A stretch of 5,738 bases of DNA from Chloroflexota bacterium (GTDB lineage Bacteria > Chloroflexota > Anaerolineae > UBA3071), in the NCBI GenBank assembly GCA_014383605.1, contig JACNHM010000526.1:1-5738 (forward strand), read 5' to 3'. Below are positions 1-5,738 of this stretch, piece after piece; the stretch's first letter is position 1, and each line of letters opens with the position of its first letter. The notes under the pieces are model-generated. The model was not told the origin of the DNA. It searched no databases and saw only the letters and a program-made list of their open reading frames with translations. The translations under genes and the position numbers were made by a program.

Positions 1-195
1 GGGGAGCAGATTCGGCCCCGGGCCCGCCAAGAAGCCGAGCAGATTGTCGCCGCGGGCCGGGAAGAGGCCGAGGCTGGGCGGTCACGTGCAGTCGGACAGG
101 CCGAGGCGGAGGCCCAGCACATGGAGACGGTGGCCGCCCGCCATTTCGACCAGGCCGTGAACTTCGTGCTCGACCAGGTTGTGGGACGCGAGTAG
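1..195 (+). CDS. V/A-type ATPase small peripheral-stalk subunit (H/G family), 3' end only
   Basis: The window opens inside this gene; frame 1 is open from base 1 to the TAG at 193-195, giving the last 64 residues. They are rich in Ala, Glu, Gln and Arg with heptad-like spacing (segments such as RQEAEQIVAAGREEAEAG), as expected for a long helix in a coiled coil. The end, around HFDQAVNFVLDQVVGRE, resembles the short hydrophobic C-terminus of NtpF/AtpH-type subunits. In the family, H/G pairs with subunit E to make the peripheral stalk that holds the A/B head still relative to membrane subunit I. The assignment rests on composition plus position as the first seen gene of a V/A-ATPase operon. Any coiled-coil stalk protein, including an F-type b-like subunit, would look similar over this length. 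The stop lies 4 nt before the next start, so the genes are probably co-transcribed and coupled. Confidence 0.68.
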   Translation, partial: GEQIRPRARQEAEQIVAAGREEAEAGRSRAVGQAEAEAQHMETVAARHFDQAVNFVLDQVVGRE

Positions 196-199
196 CGCT

Positions 200-1288
200 A
201 TGTCCATGCAAGAGGTCAGTGCCTACTCCCTCGTCCACGCTACGGTGCGTGCTCTCTACTCGACTATGCTGACGCCGGAGACGTGGGAGGCGCTCATGGT
301 GGCGCAGGACTTCGATGCCCTTTTGAGCGCGCTGTCGAAGACAGTGTACGGCCCTTACCTTCTGATGGAGCGCCAGGAACTGACCCCCCGCCGCACTGTC
401 TACCAGATCAGGTGGCACCTGTCCGACGTCTATGAGAAACTCATCCGCCTGACGCCGGAGCCAGGGCAACAACTGTTGCTCCAACTTTGGCGCCTCTATG
501 AGGTAGACAATCTCAAAGCCACTCTGCGCGGGGTCGAGGCCGGCGCGTCGTGGGATCAGGTGCGCCACCTGCTCCACCCGATGACCAGATACATCACTCT
601 TACCGCAGCCGATATGGAAAAGATGGTCCGGAGCGACGACGTGGCGCGGGCAATCGAACTCATACGTCACACTCCCTACTACGAGACCCTCATCCACGCC
701 TTGGAGCGCTACCGGGCTGAGAAGAACTTGTTCCCTCTGGAGGTGGCGCTGGACCTGGATTACTGCCGTGGGCTGTGGCAGAGCATCAATCAACTGGTAG
801 GCATAGACCACAAGCAGGCACTGCGCATTGTGGGCACCATGCTTGATGTGGACAACCTGCTGTGGGCGATCCGCTACCGCGTCTACCACCACCTCTCGGA
901 GCAGGAGATCATCAACTACACACTCCCCTTCGGCTACCAGGTGCGCGACAGGGACATCCGCGCCATCGCCGCCGGTGCGGACATCGTCCAGGTGGTGAGA
1001 CCCATTTACCCGGCCGTTGAGGGACTGGGGCGACTCTCCGAGCAGCCTGAGGCAGGGCTGGCTGCAATCGAACTGTCCCTCCAGCGCCACATCGTCAAAA
1101 CGTGCCGGGTCGCCTTCATTGGCTATCCCTTCCATGTCGGCATCCCAGCGGCCTACCTGCTGTTGAATGAACACGAGATCAGAGATTTGACCGTGTTGAT
1201 CGAAGCCAAAGCCTCACGTCTCCCGGCGGAGATGTTTGCATCCATGCTTGAGACTCAGATACCAGCCTATCAGGCCGAGCAGAGGTGA
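200..1288 (+). CDS. atpC: V/A-type ATP synthase subunit C (AC39/d-like)
   Basis: This encodes a 362-residue soluble, mostly helical protein of the AC39 family (bacterial NtpC/AtpC, counterpart of eukaryotic subunit d). It forms the funnel-shaped socket that couples the central stalk to the proteolipid ring. Family signatures recur three times, as expected for its three-fold helical repeat: YEVDNLKATLRG (about residues 100-111), LEVALDLDYCRGLW (180-193) followed by MLDVDNLLWAIRYR (214-227), and the C-terminal LLLNEHEIRDLTVLIEAK (about 330-347) with the usual 'E-E-R-x-L' pattern. There are no membrane segments. Length is within or slightly above the usual range of about 330-360. I chose ATG at 200, 4 nt after the upstream stop. 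An in-frame TTG at 179 would overlap the H/G gene by 17 nt and adds residues unlike the family; ATG at 206 is also possible. The Shine-Dalgarno is weak (GAG at 190-192), so translation probably depends on coupling. Its position before I, rather than after E, is unusual. Confidence 0.9.
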   Translation: MSMQEVSAYSLVHATVRALYSTMLTPETWEALMVAQDFDALLSALSKTVYGPYLLMERQELTPRRTVYQIRWHLSDVYEKLIRLTPEPGQQLLLQLWRLYEVDNLKATLRGVEAGASWDQVRHLLHPMTRYITLTAADMEKMVRSDDVARAIELIRHTPYYETLIHALERYRAEKNLFPLEVALDLDYCRGLWQSINQLVGIDHKQALRIVGTMLDVDNLLWAIRYRVYHHLSEQEIINYTLPFGYQVRDRDIRAIAAGADIVQVVRPIYPAVEGLGRLSEQPEAGLAAIELSLQRHIVKTCRVAFIGYPFHVGIPAAYLLLNEHEIRDLTVLIEAKASRLPAEMFASMLETQIPAYQAEQR

Positions 1289-1290
1289 GC

Positions 1291-3243
1291 ATGTTTCGAC
1301 CACAAGCGATGAGCAAGGTCGAACTGGCCGTGCCGGAGCGCGACATCGTGCCTGTGACTGAGGCGCTGGCTGCCTCGGGCGTCTTCCACCCGGCACTGAC
1401 TGACCGCCTGGGCGGTGAGCGTGTCCCTCGCTATGCCGAAGACTGGCACGAGCGGGCAGCCACCTTCGCGGCCCTCGAGCGGCGCATCGTGATTGTGATG
1501 GAGGCGCTCGGCGTGGACGAAGGCCCGCCTCCAGCGGAGACACCCCACCTCATTGAGCTCGAAATGGCACAGAGTGACATTGAGCGCCTGGAACGAGAGG
1601 CCCAGGCGCCCGTCCAGGAACTGGAGGAGGGACAGCGCAAACTGGCCCAATTGCAGCGTTACCTCGGCCAATTGGAACTCATTGCCGACCTTGAGGTAGA
1701 CCTGGGCACGCTGCGCAGTCTGCGTTACACTTTTGTGCTGCCGGGCACCATGCCTGCCGCCAACCTGGAACGGCTCCAAACCAGCCTGGAACTCATCCCC
1801 TCGGCACTGGTCATCCTGCGGCGCGAGGACCACCTGGCGACGGTCGTACTCTTTGGCACGCAGCGCGACGCCGACGTCCTGAACCGGGCCGCCCGCAGCG
1901 CCTATCTTAACCCGCTTGAACTGCCAGAGACGTACCGTGGCACCCCGGCCGAAGCCATAGCCGCCCTGAAGTCCAGCATCGAGCGAGCGCGCCAATACAT
2001 CGCCGAATGTCAGACCACTATTGACTACCTGCACGAGGCGCACGTACATCGTTTGCGCCACCTGCTGTGGCGGGTGCGCGCCAGCCACACGCTGGTCGAG
2101 ACTATCGCCCGCTACGAGCGGCTGCGCTACACCTACCTGCTCGCCGGCTGGGTGCCAACGTCACAGGTGCCTACATTGCAGCAGGAGATCAAGCAAGTTT
2201 CGGATAAGGTACTGATCGAAGTGAACACGCCCCGCCGACAGGAGGATGGTCATATCCCGGTGGCGCTCGAGAATCCCCCTCTTCTGAGGGCTTTCCAGGC
2301 CCTGGTGACCAACTACGCCTATCCCTGCTACAGCGAGATAGAGCCCACCCTTATGATAGCGCTAACCTTCCCTCTTATCTTCGGCATTATGTTCGGCGAC
2401 GTGGGACACGGTCTGGTGCTGGCCCTCCTGGGCCTGCTCCTGGTCAGCCGCAAGGTGCGCGCGTTGCGCGGGCTCTCCGGCCCAGGAACGTTGGTCATCG
2501 CCTGCGGCATAACGGCGATGGTCTTCGGCTCCCTTTACGGGAGTGTCTTTGGCTTCGAAGAGATACTCAAACCACTGTGGATACGACCGCTTGAGGACAT
2601 TATGGACATCTTGATGGCCACCATCGCCATCGGCGTGGGGCTGCTGAGTTTGGGGATGGTCTGTAACGTCGTCAATGCGGCGCTGACGCGTCGGTGGGGA
2701 CGTATGCTTTTTGACCATAATGGCCTGGCCGGGTTGGCCTTCTACTGGTCGCTGATCGGCCTGGCGGCGGGTGCCTTCGTGGGTGACCTGCCCCTCAGCC
2801 CTGTCCCGCTCGCCGCGCTGGCTGCTGTGTCCGGGCTGGCGGTGACGTTCGCCGAGTTGCTGGGGCACCTGGTCGAGGGACACCGGCCGCTCGTCGAGGG
2901 CGGCTTCAGCACTTACCTGATGCAGGCGCTCTTTGAACTGTTCGAGACAGTCATTGGCCTGCTGAGCAACACCCTCTCCTACGTCCGTATGGGTGCTTTC
3001 GCCGTGGCGCACGGTGCACTCAGCATGGTGGTCTTCATTATGGCCGAGATCGTCAGCCCGGCGCACGGCGTGGGCTACTGGATCGTACTGGCGCTGGGCA
3101 ACCTGTTCGTCATTGGTTTCGAGGGGCTGATCGTGAGCATCCAGACGCTGCGTCTGGAATACTACGAGTTCTTCAGCAAGTTCTTCTCCGGTGGCGGCGT
3201 ACGCTACCGCCCGCTGACGCTGGTCTCGAAGGGAGAAGATTGA
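1291..3243 (+). CDS. ntpI: V/A-type ATP synthase subunit I (membrane stator, a-subunit homologue)
   Basis: This encodes a 650-residue member of the V-ATPase 116-kDa/subunit I family, which supplies the ion half-channels next to the K ring and anchors the peripheral stalks. The soluble N-terminal half (about 1-335) includes a coiled-coil hairpin: one arm near residues 88-130 and the return arm near 220-260. The membrane half starts at the conserved stretch around EIEPTLMIAL and MFGDVGHG (about 349-374) and continues with several hydrophobic helices to about residue 620. The helix SNTLSYVRMGAFAVAHG carries the essential Arg (R566, bases 2986-2988) that faces the proteolipid Glu. A second conserved Arg (R621, bases 3151-3153) lies in the last helix, followed by the hallmark ending LEYYEFFSKFFSGGGVRYRP. 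The start is ATG 1291, with GAGG at 1282-1285 at 5-nt spacing. A GTG at 1285 would give a GTGA overlap with the C stop and two more residues, and cannot be excluded. No lesion is seen. Confidence 0.95.
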   Translation: MFRPQAMSKVELAVPERDIVPVTEALAASGVFHPALTDRLGGERVPRYAEDWHERAATFAALERRIVIVMEALGVDEGPPPAETPHLIELEMAQSDIERLEREAQAPVQELEEGQRKLAQLQRYLGQLELIADLEVDLGTLRSLRYTFVLPGTMPAANLERLQTSLELIPSALVILRREDHLATVVLFGTQRDADVLNRAARSAYLNPLELPETYRGTPAEAIAALKSSIERARQYIAECQTTIDYLHEAHVHRLRHLLWRVRASHTLVETIARYERLRYTYLLAGWVPTSQVPTLQQEIKQVSDKVLIEVNTPRRQEDGHIPVALENPPLLRAFQALVTNYAYPCYSEIEPTLMIALTFPLIFGIMFGDVGHGLVLALLGLLLVSRKVRALRGLSGPGTLVIACGITAMVFGSLYGSVFGFEEILKPLWIRPLEDIMDILMATIAIGVGLLSLGMVCNVVNAALTRRWGRMLFDHNGLAGLAFYWSLIGLAAGAFVGDLPLSPVPLAALAAVSGLAVTFAELLGHLVEGHRPLVEGGFSTYLMQALFELFETVIGLLSNTLSYVRMGAFAVAHGALSMVVFIMAEIVSPAHGVGYWIVLALGNLFVIGFEGLIVSIQTLRLEYYEFFSKFFSGGGVRYRPLTLVSKGED

Positions 3244-3288
3244 GAGATTACCAGAGTCAGGGAATCACATTCAATAGGGAGGAATGCA
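3244..3288 (+). promoter_or_regulatory. Leader of the proteolipid gene with a strong Shine-Dalgarno
   Basis: The 45 nt between the I stop and the K start are about 44% GC by my count (20 of 45), well below the surrounding genes. They carry AGGGAGG at 3276-3282, 6 nt before the ATG at 3289, one of the strongest ribosome-binding sites in the window. I see no stable hairpin in it. Other genes here, apart from F, are overlapped or nearly abutting, so this spacer stands out. An open, A-rich leader with a strong site would suit a gene whose product is needed in many copies per complex. That role is inference; no promoter motif is convincing. Confidence 0.6.
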
Positions 3289-3723
3289 ATGCTTATCATA
3301 ATCGCTCTACTCGCCGGGCTGATGCCATTAACACCGGCCGTCGTGTTCGCGCTCAAACGACGGCGGCAGACACCTGCTCAGGCGACCCGCAAATTAGTAC
3401 TCAGCCTGGGCGGCTTCAACCTGGTGCTGGCGCTGATGATAGCCGGCCTGGGACTGGTCTGGTTCTTCGCCCCTGACGTCGTCCGGGCGGCGGGACTGGC
3501 CCAGGAGATGGGCGGCGACCCCTACACCCCATTCGCTGCCGCCCTGGCCGTCGGCATGGGTTCCCTTGGCGCAGCCTACGCCGTCAGCACCACCGGGTCG
3601 GCCGCCATCGGAGCCATCGCCGAGAAGCCGGAGGTCTTCGGCCGCGCCATCATCTTCGTCGGCCTGGCCGAAGGTATCGCCATCTACGGGCTGATTATCG
3701 CCTTTATGATCCTCGGACGCTGA
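3289..3723 (+). CDS. ntpK: V/A-type ATP synthase subunit K (proteolipid, rotor-ring c subunit)
   Basis: This 144-residue, very hydrophobic protein forms the membrane rotor ring that carries ions past subunit I. Four hydrophobic segments are visible: about 1-22, 37-61, 82-107 and 119-142. The last two form the recognisable c-subunit hairpin: a Gly/Ala-rich helix (AAALAVGMGSLGAAYAVS), the polar loop GAIAEKPEVFGRA, and the outer helix FVGLAEGIAIYGLIIAFMIL with the ion-binding carboxylate E128 (bases 3670-3672). The first two segments, joined by the basic loop KRRRQTPAQATRK, lack c-hairpin motifs and any acidic residue in the membrane. They look like an N-terminal extension or membrane leader, not a true first hairpin as in 4-helix, 16-kDa-type subunits. 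There is thus one full hairpin and one carboxylate per chain. The Gln typical of Na+ sites is absent from the inner helix and Gly follows the Glu, which points to H+. ATG 3289 is fixed by AGGGAGG 6 nt upstream. Confidence 0.92.
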   Translation: MLIIIALLAGLMPLTPAVVFALKRRRQTPAQATRKLVLSLGGFNLVLALMIAGLGLVWFFAPDVVRAAGLAQEMGGDPYTPFAAALAVGMGSLGAAYAVSTTGSAAIGAIAEKPEVFGRAIIFVGLAEGIAIYGLIIAFMILGR

Positions 3724-3733
3724 CGAAAAGATA

Positions 3734-3766
3734 AGAAACCGGGTTTTTCCGAAAAACCCGGTTTCT
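3734..3766 (+). repeat. Perfect inverted repeat (15-bp stem, 3-nt loop) between K and F
   Basis: The arms at 3734-3748 (AGAAACCGGGTTTTT) and 3752-3766 (AAAAACCCGGTTTCT) are exact reverse complements around the loop CCG. The structure starts 11 nt after the K stop and ends 13 nt before the F start. The RNA hairpin would be very stable, but it is followed by CAAGAGGGGG rather than a U tract, so it is not a classical intrinsic terminator. It could limit read-through, block 3' decay of the K message, or be a dispersed REP/MITE-like palindrome. From memory, GAAACCGGGTTT-type palindromes occur scattered in some filamentous bacterial genomes; this is unchecked. The symmetry means it could act on either strand. 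Confidence 0.85.
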
Positions 3767-3779
3767 CAAGAGGGGGAGC

Positions 3780-4085
3780 ATGAAACTGCTGGTCATTGGC
3801 AACCAAGACGCTGTGTGGGGTTTCGCCCTCGCCGGCGTGCGCGGCCAGGTTGCGACGACGGCCGAGGAACTGAACCGTGCCCTCGACGCAGCCCTGTCCG
3901 ACGAGGAAGTCGGCATCGTGCTGGTGACCGAGGACGTCGCGAACCTGGCGCGCCGGCGGGTGGACACGCTCAGGGTGAGCAGCGCCGTCCCATTGGTGGT
4001 GGAGATACCGGGGCCGGAAGGGCCGCGCCCCGACCGGCCACCGCTCAGTGAAGTGATCCGACGAACGATCGGGGTGAGGATATGA
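3780..4085 (+). CDS. atpF: V/A-type ATP synthase subunit F (central stalk)
   Basis: This encodes a 101-residue, Rossmann-like small protein of the V-ATPase subunit F family (NtpG/AtpF; not the F-type b subunit that shares the symbol). It sits on the central shaft with subunit D and helps couple rotation to catalysis. The diagnostic start MKLLVIGNQDAVWGFALAGV (residues 1-20) is followed by the strand/turn VGIVLVTEDVANLARRRVD (about 44-62), PLVVEIPGPEG (about 71-81) and the C-terminal helix ending [11 protein letters not shown]. Length is normal for the family, about 100. The start follows a purine-rich GAGGGGGAG at 3770-3778, directly after the K-F hairpin. The stop TGA (4083-4085) overlaps the ATG of subunit E in an ATGA, indicating coupled translation. 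F precedes E here, whereas E-C-F is the commoner order. Confidence 0.93.
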   Translation: MKLLVIGNQDAVWGFALAGVRGQVATTAEELNRALDAALSDEEVGIVLVTEDVANLARRRVDTLRVSSAVPLVVEIPGPEGPRPDRPPLSEVIRRTIGVRI

Positions 4086-4702
4086 CGCCAGAGTACAACG
4101 ATATCCAGGCCCTCGGGAGCGCCATCAAAGGCGACGCCAGAGGGGAGGCCGATCAGATTCTAGCCGACGCCCAGGCCAGGGCCGAGGACATCCGCCAGCA
4201 GGCACAGGCGCAGGCTGACACCGAGCGCGAGACCATCCTGCAACGCGCGCGACAGGAGGCTGGGACGCTGCGCAGTCATGCGGCGGCCGCGGCGCAACTG
4301 GAGGCCCAGACACTGAAACTGAAGCGCCGTGAGCAGTTGCTGGAGCGTGTCTTCGCCGAAGCCCGCCAGCAACTGGCCTCCGCACTCCAGTGGCCGGACT
4401 ACGAGCAGATCGCCCGCCACCTGGTGCGTGAAGCGGCGAAGCGGTTGGGTGCCGACGAGGTCCTCGTGCGGGCCGATGAGGGGACGCGGAAGGTGCTCGA
4501 GGATGATGTGCTGGCGGACCTGGGAGAGGAACTAGGTATGCATTTGCGCGCCGATGAGTTCCTCGCCCAGGGCACCGGCGTCGTGCTGGAAACCCCCGAT
4601 GAGCACCGCCGCTACGACAACACGCTGGAAACCCGGCTGGCCCGTATGCAGGACGGGCTGCGCGCCCCCGTATACCACATTCTGATGGGAGAGACATCAT
4701 GA
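4082..4702 (+). CDS. atpE: V/A-type ATP synthase subunit E (peripheral stalk)
   Basis: This 206-residue protein is the larger partner of the E-H/G peripheral stalk that ties the A/B head to subunit I. Residues 8-100 are a long charged Ala/Glu/Gln/Arg helix for coiled-coil pairing, beginning [20 protein letters not shown], which matches the usual 'L...I..eA..EA..I' pattern. Residues about 105-206 are the globular head-binding domain. Its family motif [20 protein letters not shown] (about 164-183) is followed by [20 protein letters not shown]. Length is typical (about 190-210). The start is set by the ATGA overlap with F and the purine-rich GGGGTGAGGA just upstream. The TGA stop overlaps the next ATG (ATGA at 4699-4702), so F, E and A form a coupled translational block. 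The symbol refers to the V-type subunit, not the F-type c subunit. Confidence 0.93.
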   Translation: MTPEYNDIQALGSAIKGDARGEADQILADAQARAEDIRQQAQAQADTERETILQRARQEAGTLRSHAAAAAQLEAQTLKLKRREQLLERVFAEARQQLASALQWPDYEQIARHLVREAAKRLGADEVLVRADEGTRKVLEDDVLADLGEELGMHLRADEFLAQGTGVVLETPDEHRRYDNTLETRLARMQDGLRAPVYHILMGETS

Positions 4703-5738
4703 GCGTACAGGTAGGTCAGGTGATCTGGGTGAACGGCCCCGTGGTGCGCGCCCGTGGCTCGCAGCAGGTCGGCATGCTCGAATTAGTCGAGGTCGGCGAC
4801 GAGCACCTGGTGGGCGAGGTCATCGGCCTGGAGTTGGACGTGATCACCATTCAGGTGTACGAGGAGACGTCAGGGTTGCACCCCGGCGCACCCGTCTACG
4901 GCACCGGCATGCCGCTTTCGGTGGAACTGGGACCGGGCCTGTTGCAGTCCATTTTCGACGGCATCCAGCGCCCGTTGCCTGTGTTGGAACTGCGCAGCGG
5001 TGCCTTCATCGGACGGGGCATCAAGGTCACGCCACTCTACCGCAAACAGAAATGGGCCTTCACGCCCCGCGCCGAGGCGGGGGACGCAGTCCAGGGAGGC
5101 GCCCTCCTGGGAGTCGTGCCGGAGACCCCGTTGATCGAACATCGCATCATGGTTCCGCCGGACGTGTCGGGAAGGCTGACCTGGGTGGCTCCTGAGGGGG
5201 AGTACACCATCGAGGAGCCCATCGCTCGCCTTACCAGCCTCCCCCCTGATCTCGGGGGGGACCGAGGGGGGGCAAGCGGCGAAAGGGTGCTCACGATGCT
5301 CCAACGCTGGCCGGTGCGTCGCCCGCGTCCCTATCACCATCGCCTCCCGCCCACCGAGTTGCTCGTCACGGGCCAGCGCGTGTTGGACGCTTTCTTCCCG
5401 CTGGCGAAGGGAGGCGCGGCGGCCATCCCAGGGGGATTCGGGGCCGGGAAGACCGTCTGCCAGCACCAGATTGCCAAGTGGAGCGACGCGGACGTGGTCG
5501 TCTTCGTGGGGTGTGGGGAGAGAGGCAACGAAATGACCGAGGTGTTGCAGGAGTTCCCGCACCTCACCGACCCGCGCAGTGACCATCCGCTGATGGAGCG
5601 CACCATCCTCATCGCCAACACCTCCAACATGCCGGTCGCCGCCCGCGAAGCCAGTATTTATACTGGCATCACGCTGGCCGAGTACTACCGCGACATGGGC
5701 TACCACGTGGCGCTGATGGCCGACTCCACCTCGCGCTG
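4699..5738 (+). CDS. atpA: V/A-type ATP synthase catalytic subunit A, 5' part
   Basis: This gives the first 346 residues of the nucleotide-binding catalytic subunit; the window ends in a codon beginning TG, and the family usually reaches about 580-600 residues. The N-terminal beta-barrel (about 1-72) contains [16 protein letters not shown]. It is followed by [20 protein letters not shown] and the V/A-specific bulge domain (about 112-200) with [14 protein letters not shown] and IEHRIMVPP. The P-loop GGFGAGKT is at 245-252 (K251 and T252 bind phosphate and Mg). The catalytic Glu is in GCGERGNEM (E274), and the Walker B Asp is D342 in [10 protein letters not shown]. No intein interrupts the P-loop, a known insertion site in related A subunits. 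ATG 4699 follows GGGAGAG at 4687-4693 with 5-nt spacing and overlaps the E stop. A G-rich low-complexity stretch encodes about residues 180-194, yet the frame stays open and the conserved [10 protein letters not shown] follows. The gene therefore appears functional. Confidence 0.95.
   Translation, partial: MSVQVGQVIWVNGPVVRARGSQQVGMLELVEVGDEHLVGEVIGLELDVITIQVYEETSGLHPGAPVYGTGMPLSVELGPGLLQSIFDGIQRPLPVLELRSGAFIGRGIKVTPLYRKQKWAFTPRAEAGDAVQGGALLGVVPETPLIEHRIMVPPDVSGRLTWVAPEGEYTIEEPIARLTSLPPDLGGDRGGASGERVLTMLQRWPVRRPRPYHHRLPPTELLVTGQRVLDAFFPLAKGGAAAIPGGFGAGKTVCQHQIAKWSDADVVVFVGCGERGNEMTEVLQEFPHLTDPRSDHPLMERTILIANTSNMPVAAREASIYTGITLAEYYRDMGYHVALMADSTSR
5238..5272 (+). repeat. G/C-homopolymer palindromic element inside the subunit A gene
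   Basis: The stretch begins with CCTCCCCCC (5238-5246) and holds two runs of seven G (5254-5260 and 5266-5272). The C6 run can pair with either G run, with a 7-nt loop for the nearer one, and CTCGG (5251-5255) can alternatively pair with CCGAG (5262-5266). Neighbouring coding DNA has no comparable runs. It encodes the low-complexity [12 protein letters not shown] between IARL and LTMLQRWP, where related A subunits usually have only a short linker. It looks like a small dispersed palindromic repeat captured in frame; whether it recurs in the genome cannot be tested here. Confidence 0.6.

Noticed and set aside
179..199. TTG start for subunit C
   Set aside because: It would overlap the end of the H/G gene and add residues (MWDASSA) not typical of the family; ATG 200 or 206 fits better.
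1270..2088. Long antisense open frame of 272 codons opposite subunit I
   Set aside because: It mirrors the high-GC codon pattern of the real gene, its product resembles no family I recognise, and the + strand gene is unmistakable here.
3240..3476. Short + strand open frame overlapping the start of K
   Set aside because: It begins at a TTG overlapping the I stop, has no ribosome site of its own, and encodes a polar peptide in the wrong frame across the clear K proteolipid.
3734..3766. Classical rho-independent terminator
   Set aside because: The stem is strong, but no U tract follows and three coupled operon genes lie directly downstream; full termination here is unlikely.
5254..5272. Frameshift or pseudogene in subunit A at the G7 runs
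   Set aside because: Conserved motifs before (IEHRIMVPP) and after ([10 protein letters not shown], the P-loop) are in one continuous frame, so no net shift is present.
5431..5454. Intein in the subunit A P-loop
   Set aside because: This is a known intein site in related A subunits, but here the P-loop runs directly into [10 protein letters not shown] without interruption.
4870..5706. Long antisense open frame of 278 codons opposite subunit A
   Set aside because: It is a GC-driven shadow of the conserved catalytic subunit, with low-complexity composition and no separate ribosome-site or promoter evidence.
1..5738. Defence system, CRISPR array, integrase/transposase or other accessory system
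   Set aside because: Every gene matches a V/A-ATPase subunit, and no spaced repeats, recombinase motifs or unexplained genes were found on either strand.

Overview
This window is the interior of an operon for a rotary V/A-type ATPase (bacterial V-type ATP synthase), entirely on the + strand. It is densely packed: seven cistrons in the order [H/G, 3' end]-C-I-K-F-E-[A, 5' part], joined by 4-bp ATGA overlaps or gaps of 2-4 nt, except around the proteolipid gene K. DNA is GC-rich with strong G/C third-position bias. The proteins look bacterial or archaeal rather than eukaryotic: the I subunit is about 650 residues, the C subunit is of the short NtpC/AtpC kind, and the A subunit has a prokaryotic-style bulge domain. 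The protein style and the palindromic repeats suggest a GC-rich environmental bacterium such as a Chloroflexota (Anaerolineae-like) member. That is a low-confidence guess without database searches.

Layout. 1-195: C-terminal 64 residues of a small coiled-coil peripheral-stalk subunit (H/G). 200-1288: subunit C, the central-stalk socket that links the rotor to the membrane ring. 1291-3243: subunit I, the membrane stator with the ion half-channels. 3244-3288: a less GC-rich leader with a strong Shine-Dalgarno. 3289-3723: subunit K, the proteolipid of the rotor ring, with an N-terminal two-helix extension. 3724-3779: a spacer holding a 15-bp perfect hairpin. 3780-4085: subunit F (central stalk). 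4082-4702: subunit E (peripheral stalk). 4699-5738: first 346 residues of catalytic subunit A, through the P-loop and Walker B, cut by the window edge. Subunits B and D are expected downstream but are not visible.

How they work together. A (with B) forms the ATP-handling hexamer. F (with D) is the central shaft, and C couples that shaft to the K ring. E and H/G form the peripheral stalks that hold A/B against the N-terminal domain of I. Ions cross at the interface between the essential Glu of K (E128) and the essential Arg of I (R566).

Nothing here is a clearly new system. The points worth a second look are an unusual gene order (C before I, F before E), a low-complexity G-rich repeat-like insert kept in frame in subunit A, a perfect hairpin just after the c-ring gene, and the extended proteolipid with a non-sodium-like ion site. 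No RNA genes, CRISPR, mobile-element genes or convincing promoters were seen. Apart from the 45-nt and 56-nt spacers flanking K, there is essentially no non-coding DNA.
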